Shown: positions 24,059 through 32,318 of the stretch, in pieces
Position numbering within the stretch: the stretch's first letter is position 1
Layout: the number at the start of each line of letters is the position of its first letter
Origin: Pseudomonadota bacterium
GTDB lineage: Bacteria > Pseudomonadota > Gammaproteobacteria > JAKAQQ01
NCBI GenBank assembly: GCA_027365475.1
Contig: DAHXNI010000044.1
Coordinates: 1-32,404 of the forward strand
Reading direction: 5' to 3'
DNA length: 32,404 bases
Program-made: the position numbers and the translations under genes
Notes under the pieces: generated by a model
Database searches by the model: none
What the model was told of the DNA's origin: nothing
What the model saw: only the letters and a program-made list of their open reading frames with translations

Positions 24059-25009
24059 ATGCGAACCGGGGCATCTTCCGACCGCAAAAACCCGATGATA
24101 TCCACCGTTGACGAGTGGCAGGAGTCCGGTCTGGCGATGCGTTTATGCGAGGGTGAGTGCTTTGTCACCCGCTACGGAGATCCCAAGGGATACCCCGTGT
24201 TTTACCTGCACGGATTTCCGGGTTCCCATCGGGAGGGAGCTTTGGCCGACCGGAGTGCCAAGACCCATGGTGTCTGTCTTTATGCGATCGACCGGCCGGG
24301 TTACGGGGAAAGTCGCGCGCGGCCGGACCTCACACTGGCTGGCTGGCCAGCCTACCAGGAACGCCTGGCCACCGCACTGGGACTCGTGCGTTACGGAGTC
24401 ATTGCACTCTCGGGTGGCGCACCCTACGCGTACGCAGGCGCCTATGCTGCCTCTACCCGCGTCGCCTTTACGCTGATCATCGGCGGCCTGCCTCCACTGC
24501 TTGATCCCAGTGAACAGGCGGCGCTTCCGGCGCTCATGCGCATCCATGGTTGGATCCAGAATGGTTGCCCGGGATTGCTCCGAGCAGAAGTCCGTCTCCT
24601 CGCGAGAAGGATTCGTCGCAGACCCGGCTGGCTTTTGGAGCGTGTGGAGCGGCTTGTGGCGCCGATCGATCAGGCAACGCTCGCAGAGTCCGATGTGAGA
24701 CGGACGCTCACTGCATCCTGGGTGTGGGGAATGCGCGGCGCGGGTTTGGGTCTCGTGGATGATTTCAAACGTTACCTCACACCCTGGCCCGAGGGGTTCC
24801 ACATGCCGTTAGAGACCCCATTGCGGGTGATCCAAGGTGATCAGGATCGGATCGTCCCGCTTGAACGGGTCCAGGCCTTTGTAAAAAAACTACAGGGTGT
24901 AGCGGTCGAAGTGTATGCAGGTGATGGACATTTTTCTCTGCCGTTGCGCCGGCAAGACACGATCTGGGAGAAGGTTCGGCAACTCATCGAGACGATGCCG
25001 AATTTTTAG
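24059..25009 (+). CDS. alpha/beta hydrolase
   Basis: A cytoplasmic alpha/beta-hydrolase-fold protein of 316 residues. The oxyanion HGFPGS, the DRPGYGES block, a nucleophile-elbow Ser118 in ALSGGAPYA, the acid in QGDQDRIVP (D261 or D263), and His291 in GDGHFSLP complete a catalytic triad. The Ser is in S-G-G-A rather than the usual G-x-S-x-G, as in many hydrolases acting on esters, epoxides or lactones. Substrate unknown. The true start is uncertain: ATG 24059 gives 316 residues and an in-frame ATG at 24095 gives 304; the conserved part begins near residue 27. The numbering here is from 24059. It lies between a lipoprotein and a peptidoglycan-binding gene. Confidence 0.85.
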   Translation: MRTGASSDRKNPMISTVDEWQESGLAMRLCEGECFVTRYGDPKGYPVFYLHGFPGSHREGALADRSAKTHGVCLYAIDRPGYGESRARPDLTLAGWPAYQERLATALGLVRYGVIALSGGAPYAYAGAYAASTRVAFTLIIGGLPPLLDPSEQAALPALMRIHGWIQNGCPGLLRAEVRLLARRIRRRPGWLLERVERLVAPIDQATLAESDVRRTLTASWVWGMRGAGLGLVDDFKRYLTPWPEGFHMPLETPLRVIQGDQDRIVPLERVQAFVKKLQGVAVEVYAGDGHFSLPLRRQDTIWEKVRQLIETMPNF

Positions 25010-25160
25010 ACGCTGGGTACGCCAAACCGGTTGCCTATTTGTATTGCGAGACACCAACTGACCCGAGTATCATGAATGTGATTTCCGACTTCACCGTTTG
25101 GAAAGATGGCATTCATAGTAAAACATTGACACCCAATGACAGTCACTTGGAGATTTTGAC

Positions 25161-25523
25161 ATGAAGAAATATCTTGCTCTCGGCGTGGCCATCGGCGCAC
25201 TCGCCCTTGCCCCGCTCGCACTGGCCGGAGCCAGCACGAGGACGCCTGCACCCAGACCCATGATGCACAAGATGATGCATCACAAGATGACGATGGCCCA
25301 GCGCCGCGAATGGCTCGAAAAGGCGCAGAAAGCACTCAACCGACACGGTGCCCATCTCAAGGCCGATGGGATGTGGGGCCCCAAGACGATGATGGCGATC
25401 AAATCGTTCCAGAAAAGCCATGGACTCAAGGTCACCGGTCATTTGAACCACATGACCTTGGTCAAGCTCGGCATGATACACAAGGGCTGGAGCCACAAGA
25501 AGCGCTGGCATCATAAGAGCTAA
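25161..25523 (+). CDS. secreted peptidoglycan-binding domain protein
   Basis: A 120-residue protein. The signal peptide (about 1-22, MKKYLALGVAIGALALAPLA, cut after ALA) is followed by a Met/His/Lys-rich segment (about 33-48, MMHKMMHHKMTMAQ). A single PG_binding_1 domain covers about 52-105, with the usual order of helix, D-G-x-W-G-P-K-T, a helix of the AIKSFQKSHGL type, and V-T-G-H-L. The C-terminus is again Lys/His/Trp-rich (KGWSHKKRWHHKS). No catalytic domain is attached, so it probably only binds the cell wall. TTGGAG precedes ATG 25161. The His/Met clusters could bind metals, which is a guess. Confidence 0.85.
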   Translation: MKKYLALGVAIGALALAPLALAGASTRTPAPRPMMHKMMHHKMTMAQRREWLEKAQKALNRHGAHLKADGMWGPKTMMAIKSFQKSHGLKVTGHLNHMTLVKLGMIHKGWSHKKRWHHKS

Positions 25524-25547
25524 CATCGAAAAGATTGTTCGGGAATG

Positions 25548-25601
25548 GGGTTCCCACAGCCGGGAACCCATGAAACCGGCGGGGTAACCCGCCGGTTTTG
25601 T
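25548..25601 (+). terminator. tandem hairpins, second one a strong intrinsic terminator
   Basis: Two hairpins follow the peptidoglycan-binding gene. The first pairs GGGTTCCC (25548-25555) with GGGAACCC (25562-25569). The second is a perfect 11-bp stem, AAACCGGCGGG (25573-25583) with CCCGCCGGTTT (25588-25598), a 4-nt loop and a short T-run ending at 25599. The second is typical of rho-independent terminators and separates this gene from convergent mutM. Confidence 0.82.
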
Positions 25602-25621
25602 CTGAGGGCCATGGTTCAATT

Positions 25622-26437
25622 CTATTTTTGACAGCTTGGGCAGTAAAAGGTTGAGCGTTGCCCGGTCCGGGTGCGGCGAATCGGGCGCCCACAGGTGAGG
25701 CAGGGCTCTCCCGCGCGCCCGTAGACGCGAAACACCGTACTGAACTCACCCGGAGCCCCGTCGACCCGGCGATAGTCACGCAGTGTGCTCCCGCCGGATG
25801 CCAGCGCTTCGAGGAGGACCGAACGGGTCATGGCCTGCAGACGGAGGAGCCGTGCGGGTGAAAGGCGGTCGCCCGGGCGGTTCGGATGAATTCCAGAGCG
25901 ATGGAGTGCCTCGTTCGCGTAGATGTTCCCAACCCCTGCCACGATCCGGCTATCCATGAGCAGTGTTTTGATGGCAGCCTTGCGGTGGCGAATGGTCTCG
26001 ATCCAGTACGTTCCCGTGAACGCGTCTTCGAGCGGTTCCGGCCCGAGCAACCGGAGCAGCGGGTGTGTTGCGGGCGGGCCGGAACCGGTCAGGAGCAGAC
26101 TGAACCGGCGCGGATCCCTCAGGCGAATCGTCATATCCGGAAGTCTGAGCTGCCAGTGTTCATGGGGGAGGAGTGGCGTTTGGGGAGCAGCAACACTCAA
26201 TCGCCCGGACATGCCGAGATGGACCAGCAGGTAACGGTCGCCCGCGAGCACAAAAACAAGGTATTTCCCGCGGCGCTCAAGGTTTTGGATTGTCCGACCC
26301 GGAAGATCGCGGCCTAGGGTTTCCGGGACCGGGAATCTGAGGCGGGGTTCAAAGACATCGAGCGCAAGAATCGTCTGGTTGGCCACGCGTGGCGCGAGTG
26401 CACGCCGGATCGTTTCAACCTCGGGTAGCTCGGGCAT
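25622..26437 (-). CDS. mutM: formamidopyrimidine-DNA glycosylase (base excision repair)
   Basis: Removes oxidised purines such as 8-oxoguanine and nicks the abasic site. The 271-residue product starts MPELPEVETIRRAL, giving the catalytic N-terminal Pro and Glu. It has the H2TH region with GVGNIYANEALHRSGIHP, and the C-terminal zinc finger with C246, C249, C266 and C269. Length is normal. ATG 26437 is the only start consistent with the Pro N-terminus; the frame runs 24 bases further upstream. Its start overlaps the DUF4340 stop by 23 bases, so it is transcribed at the end of the ABC operon as well as, perhaps, on its own. Confidence 0.96.
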   Translation of the reverse strand: MPELPEVETIRRALAPRVANQTILALDVFEPRLRFPVPETLGRDLPGRTIQNLERRGKYLVFVLAGDRYLLVHLGMSGRLSVAAPQTPLLPHEHWQLRLPDMTIRLRDPRRFSLLLTGSGPPATHPLLRLLGPEPLEDAFTGTYWIETIRHRKAAIKTLLMDSRIVAGVGNIYANEALHRSGIHPNRPGDRLSPARLLRLQAMTRSVLLEALASGGSTLRDYRRVDGAPGEFSTVFRVYGRAGEPCLTCGRPIRRTRTGQRSTFYCPSCQK

Positions 26438-27293
26438 GGGGTTTGCGCCGGTTGGCCGCAAGGCTCAGCATTTTGGATTCGACCGGTTTCGGGAACACGA
26501 AACGCAGTGGACGGGTGAGGCTGATCAGTGCGAATCCGAAGGAATCGTGCACGAGATGAAAGACCCGTGGCCGCTTCCGGCCGAAGAGGCGGATTGCGAT
26601 TGTGCCGAAGGGTCGGGCATCGTCTGGGGGCCCCACGCTGAGTGCACTCGCATACGTCCAGCGCCGGATCAGCCGGGCGATCATGCCCGAACTCACCTCT
26701 TTTTCACGGGGTGTGAGACGCCAAGCTCCCTTTGCGGTGCGTGTGAGGGTGAGCCCCGGAATCCGGAGTGCGGTCAGATGGCTGCCGGGTGGAAGAAGCC
26801 GGGGCGAGAGCAGCGGGTAGAAACTTCCCGACAGCCGGTAATAAAGCACATCCTTCACGAGCAAGATCCGGGCTCCCATGCGAATGAACCGAAAGTGGCC
26901 GACCGGGTCGTTTGCACCGTAATCGAGTTCTTGCCCATTGACCCAGAGGCGCATCCGTGCGGGATCCAAACCGATCGTTCCGAGTTTGAAGCGGGAGGTC
27001 GGGTAGGCGGCATGAACGGGTTCATCCAGATCGTCGATCAGGGATTCGAGGTTCAGGTTTTCAGCACGCGCCCGGAAAGGCTCGACCAGCCACCACTGGC
27101 GACCGATTTTCCGGAAGACCACCTGCGGATGGTTGGCAAAGGCGAAAGCCAGGCGGTGCACCGAGTGCGGCGGGATGGCGAGCAACGCCTGCGATGGATG
27201 GACAGCGGGCTGGCCGACTCTGAAATAAAGCGCGAACGCGAGGGCGAGCACGAGGACGCCCAGACTGAGATTGATCCAGATCTTTTTCTGCAT
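26415..27293 (-). CDS. DUF4340 family membrane-anchored protein
   Basis: A 292-residue protein with one N-terminal membrane segment (about 6-25, IWINLSLGVLVLALAFALYF) and a beta-rich periplasmic part containing QWWLVEPFRARAENLNLESL (about 66-85) and repeated short strands, as in DUF4340. This family regularly follows GldG-like genes in ABC-type clusters. Here it lies six bases after the GldG-like gene and its end overlaps mutM. No catalytic residues are evident; it is probably a partner of the transporter. The C-terminal 20 residues are basic. Confidence 0.87.
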   Translation of the reverse strand: MQKKIWINLSLGVLVLALAFALYFRVGQPAVHPSQALLAIPPHSVHRLAFAFANHPQVVFRKIGRQWWLVEPFRARAENLNLESLIDDLDEPVHAAYPTSRFKLGTIGLDPARMRLWVNGQELDYGANDPVGHFRFIRMGARILLVKDVLYYRLSGSFYPLLSPRLLPPGSHLTALRIPGLTLTRTAKGAWRLTPREKEVSSGMIARLIRRWTYASALSVGPPDDARPFGTIAIRLFGRKRPRVFHLVHDSFGFALISLTRPLRFVFPKPVESKMLSLAANRRKPHARATRG

Positions 27294-27299
27294 CGCGTC

Positions 27300-28658
27300 T
27301 CAACGCCGCCGGCGCCGGATCCAGGTCCAGAGCCCAAAACCGAAGAGTGTGGCGGGAATGAGGAGCAGGAATCCCAGCCCGAGAAGAGCTTCCTCCAAAT
27401 TCGTGAGGGTGAGTGTCCGATCCTTGGAAGTGGGCTCATGCAGTTTGAGATCGGCGGTCTGCTGTGTGAGCCAGTTGAAGAGGTTGAGCCCGAGCGCCTG
27501 GTTGCCGCCTTCGTTCAGAAAAGCGTTGGCCAGAAAGTTCGTATCGGCAACCACCGCGACCCGGTCGGTGCCTGGGTATCCCCGGCGAGCCGGGTGCGTG
27601 AGAAGCATCCCGACCGGCAGGGGTCCGGCCCGATCCCCGATCTTGGGGTTGAAAAGGAGTGTCCCCTTGAGTGAACCCGTCTCGAGCCAGCTCACGGGTA
27701 ACGGACGGCTTTTGACGAGCGTTTCATGTATCCAGTGGCTGTGGGGCCGGACGCCGAGCGCACCCGCATCCGGGAACAGGGTCTCGGCCTTGAGGTTTGT
27801 GGTTACCGGGTTTTCGGGATAGGCCGTGAGCACAAGCCAGGCGGGATTGGAGATGCCAAACAAACGTGAGGTTGCATCGACGATCACGCCTTTGTAAAGA
27901 CGGATGCCGAGTGTCCGGGCGAGCGGCGCCAATCCCTCAAGCGGCCCCGGTTCCATGAGCCAGAGAAGGGCCCCGCCTGCGTGTACATAGTGAATGAGGG
28001 TCTGGATTTCGGACGGGAGGAGATGCACGGTGGGGTCCGCCAGTACCAAAAGCGCAGTTTTCGGAGGAATGGCCTCGGTTGCGAGATCCAGGGTCTTGAG
28101 TTTGAATCCCTCCCGTTCCAGTGCTTTTGCAAATGCCCCCAATGCGCCCGGACCCGCACCCGAGATCGAAGGTTCGCCGGATCCGGTCACGAAGCGGACC
28201 CAGAGGCTTTGGCTTCGGCCCAGCCGGAACAATGCGTCGGTGATGCTGGTTTGGCTCAGGGTCGTGAGATTCTCGCTGCGGCCCGCATAGCGGATGACGA
28301 GTTCCCCATCGGCCCCGATCCCGAGTTTGCGGACCTCGGCCAGATGGATGTCGGGGTTGATGAAGCGGAGCGTGATCTTCGGATCCACGCGACGGTAGCG
28401 GTTGATCAGGTGACGGATTGCGGGACGGAGTGGGTCTTCACTGCGGACAAAGGCCAGAATTTCGATCCGATGGGGAAGCGAGCGGACAATTTTGCGGCTG
28501 GCGCGCGTGAGGCTGTTGCGGCCCACCTCGGTCCAATCGAAAGACAGCTGGATCCGGCTGGTCAGCCAGGCGGCAAGACCCACGGCTACAAAAAGCAGGA
28601 TCGCAAAGAAGACACCTTGTACTCTGAGCCAGCGGCGCGAGCGACGGGTCAGTTCCAC
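27300..28658 (-). CDS. GldG-like ABC transporter auxiliary protein
   Basis: A 452-residue protein with an N-terminal membrane helix (about 13-32, VQGVFFAILLFVAVGLAAWL), a long periplasmic domain, and a final C-terminal membrane helix (ALLGLGFLLLIPATLFGFGL) before a basic tail (WTWIRRRRR). The motif region around VRFVTGSGEPSISGAGPGAL, then ALLVLADPTVHLLPSEIQTL and YVHAGGALLWLMEPGPL, fits the GldG/ABC_transp_aux family. In gliding bacteria GldA, GldF and GldG form an ABC transporter; homologues in other phyla have unknown cargo. GTG 28658 follows GAGGGAG, 13 bases after the permease stop. It is the third gene of the operon. Confidence 0.87.
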   Translation of the reverse strand: MELTRRSRRWLRVQGVFFAILLFVAVGLAAWLTSRIQLSFDWTEVGRNSLTRASRKIVRSLPHRIEILAFVRSEDPLRPAIRHLINRYRRVDPKITLRFINPDIHLAEVRKLGIGADGELVIRYAGRSENLTTLSQTSITDALFRLGRSQSLWVRFVTGSGEPSISGAGPGALGAFAKALEREGFKLKTLDLATEAIPPKTALLVLADPTVHLLPSEIQTLIHYVHAGGALLWLMEPGPLEGLAPLARTLGIRLYKGVIVDATSRLFGISNPAWLVLTAYPENPVTTNLKAETLFPDAGALGVRPHSHWIHETLVKSRPLPVSWLETGSLKGTLLFNPKIGDRAGPLPVGMLLTHPARRGYPGTDRVAVVADTNFLANAFLNEGGNQALGLNLFNWLTQQTADLKLHEPTSKDRTLTLTNLEEALLGLGFLLLIPATLFGFGLWTWIRRRRR

Positions 28659-28671
28659 GACCGGATCTCCC

Positions 28672-29424
28672 TCAATGTTCCAACCGGTCGGCGTCGAGCC
28701 GACGGATGGTAAGTGTGAGGAACAGAGTGATGAAAAGGAGATAGTAGAGGATGTCGCTCATCTTGACTTCCCCGCGCATGAACGCTGAAAAATGATTGAG
28801 GAGGGAAACATAACGGAGAATGTGGCTTCCAGGCCCGTGTCCCCGTGCGGCCCATGAGATGATCCAGAGGAAGAGGAGTAGGCCGAAACTTGAGATGGCC
28901 GCGAGAGTCGGCTGCTCGGTCAGGCTCGACAGGTAGAGACCGGCGGCAGCGAAAGCTGCCATCACAAGGGCGAGTCCCAATACTCCCGCGGCCAGAAGTC
29001 CCCAGTCGAGCTGGGTTCCGAGTCCGAGGGAGACGGGCATGAGCACGATGAGCGCAAGCAGGGCGCCGAGAAAGCCGAGGAGTCCCAAGTATTTCCCGAG
29101 CACGATTTCGGTGACCCGCACCGGGGACGAGTACAGGAGGTCGAGCGTCTTCTGCCGCCGCTCCTCACTGATGAGGCGCATGGTGAGGAGGGGGATGAGG
29201 AGGAGCAGGATGATGGTGGCGCTTCGCAAAAGCGGCATCGCGACCAAGGCGGTCACCCCGGCCTCATGGGGGTAGAGCGCAAGTCGGGGCATCACGCGGA
29301 GAAAAAGATCGACCTGCAGGAGGAAGATCCACGCGAGAATGAGACTCGCGACCGCAAGGATCACCCAGGCGAGTGGTGAGGCGAAAAATGAGCGGATTTC
29401 CTTTTGGGCGAGCGCGCGGATCAT
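28672..29424 (-). CDS. ABC transporter permease (GldF-like)
   Basis: A 250-residue inner-membrane permease of the ABC-2 type with six hydrophobic segments (for example about 17-37 and 61-80). It contains ISEERRQKTLDLLYSSPVRV followed by TEIVLGKY, a block typical of ABC-2 permeases acting with an ATPase like its neighbour. It is 13 bases upstream of the GldG-like gene, and its ATG overlaps the ATPase stop as ATGA. This points to translational coupling. Confidence 0.9.
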   Translation of the reverse strand: MIRALAQKEIRSFFASPLAWVILAVASLILAWIFLLQVDLFLRVMPRLALYPHEAGVTALVAMPLLRSATIILLLLIPLLTMRLISEERRQKTLDLLYSSPVRVTEIVLGKYLGLLGFLGALLALIVLMPVSLGLGTQLDWGLLAAGVLGLALVMAAFAAAGLYLSSLTEQPTLAAISSFGLLLFLWIISWAARGHGPGSHILRYVSLLNHFSAFMRGEVKMSDILYYLLFITLFLTLTIRRLDADRLEH

Positions 29425-30377
29425 GAGTGGGCTCCAGGGAGCGGGGCAATTGCATCGCTGCCCCGCGTGAGGGACAGGAAAATCTCCTCAAGATTGGCCC
29501 GCTCGGGACTCAGGGTAAAGGGAACCCAGTCCCTCCGCACCGCCTCGCGGAGCAGCAGTTCAGGAAACTCCGGCTGGTCCTGATGCTCAATCCGGAAGAT
29601 CCCGTCGTTTTGGGCGCTAACGTGGGTCACCCCTTCGAGCGCTTCGAGAATCCGGAGCGCAGGCGGACGTCTGAGTCCGATCCGGTGCACCGAGCAGGCA
29701 CGTTGCGCATCGAGTGCAGCGAGTTCCTGGGACAGGACCAGGCGACCCTCATGAATGATGATGACCCGGGTCGAAAGAGACTGCACCTCGGCCAGGAGGT
29801 GGCTCGAGAAAATCACGCTGTGCTGGGTGCCGAGTGTGCGGATGAGATCCCGGATGCCCTGGATCTGGGCCGGATCGAGTCCGACCGACGGTTCATCGAG
29901 GAGCAGAACTTCCGGTTCATGCAGAATCGCCTGGGCCAGCCCCACCCGCTGCTGGAAGCCCTTGGAAAGATTGCGGATGAGCCTTCGCGACATTTCCGTG
30001 AGGTGGGTTTTCTCTTGTGCCAGGGAAACCGCCGACCGGACCTGTTTTCCTGGGATGCCATGAATGCGTGCGCAGAAACGGAGATATTCTGCAACCGTGA
30101 GTTCCGGATAGAGGGGCGGATGCTCGGGGAGAAATCCGAGTTTGCGCTTGGCTTCCTGCGGCGCATTTAACAAATCAATGCCTGCGATCGCGATCCGCCC
30201 GGTCGAAGGAGCCAGTGCGCCCGAGAGAATTCGAAGAGTGGTGCTTTTGCCGGCGCCGTTCAGGCCGAGGAATCCCAAAATCTCGCCGCGCCCGAGTGTG
30301 AGTGAAACATCCTGAATGGCTGCTCGTGTGCCGTAGTATCGGGTCAGGTTCTGGGCTTCGATTAAAAGTTCAACCAT
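29421..30377 (-). CDS. ABC transporter ATP-binding protein (GldA-like)
   Basis: ATPase driving the adjacent permease. The 318-residue protein has Walker A (GLNGAGKST, about 38-46), the Q-loop region (LGFLPEHPPLYPELTVAEYL), a signature region with NLSKGFQQRVGLAQAI, Walker B with EVLLLDEPSVGLDP, and the switch His in IFSSHLL. A C-terminal extension (about 225-318) is as in DrrA/CcmA-type ABC-2 ATPases. Coordinates use ATG 30377; a TTG three codons upstream in frame is possible. No strong ribosome site is evident. First gene of the operon; its own promoter should be in the gap upstream, but I could not place it. Confidence 0.92.
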   Translation of the reverse strand: MVELLIEAQNLTRYYGTRAAIQDVSLTLGRGEILGFLGLNGAGKSTTLRILSGALAPSTGRIAIAGIDLLNAPQEAKRKLGFLPEHPPLYPELTVAEYLRFCARIHGIPGKQVRSAVSLAQEKTHLTEMSRRLIRNLSKGFQQRVGLAQAILHEPEVLLLDEPSVGLDPAQIQGIRDLIRTLGTQHSVIFSSHLLAEVQSLSTRVIIIHEGRLVLSQELAALDAQRACSVHRIGLRRPPALRILEALEGVTHVSAQNDGIFRIEHQDQPEFPELLLREAVRRDWVPFTLSPERANLEEIFLSLTRGSDAIAPLPGAHS

Positions 30378-30526
30378 GATGCGCAATCACCCGTTTCTCT
30401 AGGGACAGGGCTCGTGTCGGTGAAAATAGACCCCGCTTCCGGGTACCGAGTTCCGCCCGGGTGCACTGGGGAGTGTATGATGAGTATTCTACCCTAGCTC
30501 CCGATACCGGGCGAGGCCCATCCCTG

Positions 30527-31714
30527 ATGAATGCCATTCTCACTACCGGTCTGCTCCACTGGCCGATCTGGACCCTCGCGATTGTCTGGCTCGTCACACT
30601 CCATATTACGGTCGTTGCGGTTTCACTTTATCTGCACCGCGACCAGACTCATCGTGCGGTCACCCTTCACCCGCTGGTACGGCATTTTTTCCGGTTCTGG
30701 ATCTGGTTCACGACGGCGACCTCGACCCGTGAGTGGGTCTCCGTCCATCGCCGCCACCATACTCAGGTCGACGTCGAGGGAGATCCGCACAGTCCGCGGG
30801 TGTTCGGCCTCAAAGCCGTCCTGTTCGAAGGGGTCAACCTCTACCGCAGGGCCGCTTCGGATCCCGACACACTCCGGACCTTCGGCCATGGGACGCCCTC
30901 CGACTGGGTCGAACGGGCGATCTATGATGGGCGGGGCAACCTGGTGGGAATCATCCTGCTCATGGTGCTTGAGACGGTGCTCTTTGGACCCTTGGGCCTC
31001 ACCCTCTGGGCGTTTCAGATGATGGGGATTCCCGTTCTCGCGGCGGGAATTGTAAATGGCCTGGGTCATGCCATGGGCTATCGCAATTTCGATACTCCCG
31101 ATGTCTCCCGCAACATCCTGCCCTGGGGCATCCTCTGCGGTGGTGAGGAACTCCACAACAATCACCATGCTTTTCCAGGGTCCGCCCGATTCAGCCAGAA
31201 GCGTGGGGAGTTCGACATCGGTTGGATGTATCTTTTTCTTCTGGAGCACCTGGGCCTGGCCCGCATTGAACGGGTCGCCGCACGGGATCCGATCACGAAT
31301 CCGGGTCCGACACTCGTCGGACACAAGGTCCATCTCATGAGCATCTACCTCCGCGAAGTCATGCGTCCGACCTGGCGCATGGTCCGTCGCAACGGGTTCC
31401 GGCCCACCCGGAGGGACCGGCATCTTTTCTGGCTCGCGCCCAAGCTGCTCGATGGATCTGACGCCGACCGCGCGGATCTCGTTCACCTGCTTGAGAGCGA
31501 GCCCGTTTTGCGTACCGTCTACGAGTTCCGTGAAAGGCTGCATCGCATCTGGGAGAATGGCGCACAGACTGCCGATCGCCTGGAGGGATTGCGGGAGTGG
31601 CTGAAGCAGGCACGGGCCAGTGGCGTGCACCAGCTCGAGTATTTTTCCGAGAAGCTGCACCTCCTCATCGACAGCCCGGCATTCCTGACGGAATCCCTGC
31701 CCGCGCAGCTGTAA
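30527..31714 (+). CDS. membrane fatty acid desaturase
   Basis: Introduces a double bond into acyl chains, probably at delta-9 as in this family, thereby tuning membrane fluidity. The 395-residue protein has three histidine boxes for the di-iron centre: HRDQTH (37-42), HRRHH (74-78) and HNNHH (210-214). It has hydrophobic segments at about 12-35, 50-65, 140-165 and 167-185. A C-terminal soluble region of about 130 residues follows. ATG 30527 is chosen because it precedes the first membrane helix; the frame opens at 30461. The order of boxes and membrane segments is typical of acyl-CoA/acyl-lipid desaturases. Convergent with rpmG. Confidence 0.9.
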   Translation: MNAILTTGLLHWPIWTLAIVWLVTLHITVVAVSLYLHRDQTHRAVTLHPLVRHFFRFWIWFTTATSTREWVSVHRRHHTQVDVEGDPHSPRVFGLKAVLFEGVNLYRRAASDPDTLRTFGHGTPSDWVERAIYDGRGNLVGIILLMVLETVLFGPLGLTLWAFQMMGIPVLAAGIVNGLGHAMGYRNFDTPDVSRNILPWGILCGGEELHNNHHAFPGSARFSQKRGEFDIGWMYLFLLEHLGLARIERVAARDPITNPGPTLVGHKVHLMSIYLREVMRPTWRMVRRNGFRPTRRDRHLFWLAPKLLDGSDADRADLVHLLESEPVLRTVYEFRERLHRIWENGAQTADRLEGLREWLKQARASGVHQLEYFSEKLHLLIDSPAFLTESLPAQL

Positions 31715-31756
31715 CCTGCGACCAATGCCCGTTTAGGGTTGTGGTGTTAGAGGTAT

Positions 31757-31779
31757 ACCCGGAGGAGGCGGGTCCGGGT
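31757..31779. terminator. hairpin between convergent desaturase and rpmG
   Basis: ACCCGGA (31757-31763) pairs with TCCGGGT (31773-31779) over a 9-nt loop. It sits 43 bases after the desaturase stop and directly next to the rpmG stop, where a two-way terminator is expected. No T-tract follows, so the assignment is tentative. Confidence 0.35.
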
Positions 31780-31780
31780 G

Positions 31781-31936
31781 TTACTTGAGCTTGGCTTCCG
31801 TGTAGGTGACGTGTTTCTTCACGACCGGATCGTATTTTTTGACTTCGAACTTTTCCGAGTGCAGACGCTTGTTCTTTGAGGTCGTGTAAAAGTGGCCCGT
31901 ACCCGCGCTCGAAACCAGTTTGATCTTTTCACGCAT
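31781..31936 (-). CDS. rpmG: 50S ribosomal protein L33
   Basis: Small structural protein of the large ribosomal subunit, 51 residues, reading [20 protein letters not shown] and ending [17 protein letters not shown]. The four zinc-binding Cys of some L33 paralogues are absent, so it is the zinc-independent form. The gene starts two bases after the L28 stop, the usual rpmB-rpmG order in gammaproteobacteria. The operon shares the promoter upstream of rpmB. Confidence 0.97.
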   Translation of the reverse strand: MREKIKLVSSAGTGHFYTTSKNKRLHSEKFEVKKYDPVVKKHVTYTEAKLK

Positions 31937-31938
31937 GG

Positions 31939-32181
31939 TCAGTGTCCCGGGCGCTTGGATTGTCGCGCAATTCGGGCCAGAGCGGCCTCGATGCCGATCC
32001 GGTTGATGATGCGAAGCCCGTGGTTTGAAAGACGCAAGGCAACGAACCGCTTTTCGCTTTCGACCCAGAACCGGTGCGTGTGCAGGTTGGGAAGAAAACG
32101 GCGGCGCTTGCGGTTGTTGGCGTGGGAAACCCGGTTGCCAACCATCGGTTTCTTGCCGGTCAGTTCACAGACGCGCGACAT
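31939..32181 (-). CDS. rpmB: 50S ribosomal protein L28
   Basis: Large-subunit protein, 80 residues, reading [20 protein letters not shown] and then [20 protein letters not shown], ending with a basic tail. The family pattern (VCxxTGKxPxxGNxVSHAxxxTxRxF) is met almost throughout. ATG 32181 is chosen because it opens the known N-terminus; the frame continues upstream without similarity. First gene of the rpmB-rpmG operon. Confidence 0.97.
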   Translation of the reverse strand: MSRVCELTGKKPMVGNRVSHANNRKRRRFLPNLHTHRFWVESEKRFVALRLSNHGLRIINRIGIEAALARIARQSKRPGH

Positions 32182-32218
32182 GGCGTTCCCCAAAGATCCA
32201 ATCGAATTTGAACCATCT

Positions 32219-32247
32219 ATTCTACCGGTGAAATCACGGGGAATCAA
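32219..32247 (-). promoter_or_regulatory. sigma-70 promoter of rpmB-rpmG
   Basis: On the minus strand TTGATT (32242-32247) and TAGAAT (32219-32224) are spaced by exactly 17 bp. Transcription would start near 32212, giving a leader of about 30 bases before the rpmB ATG. Confidence 0.75.
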
Positions 32248-32318
32248 GCTGCTCAAGCCCGTCCCAGCAATTCTCAATGTGAAGTGACGCCGCTTCGGGA
32301 CAGGGTGGCGGTTCGATG

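Noticed and set aside
26379-27674. 431-codon plus-strand frame over the mutM start, DUF4340 and GldG genes
   Set aside because: It is rich in Glu, Gly and Pro without domain signals and lies opposite well-supported genes.
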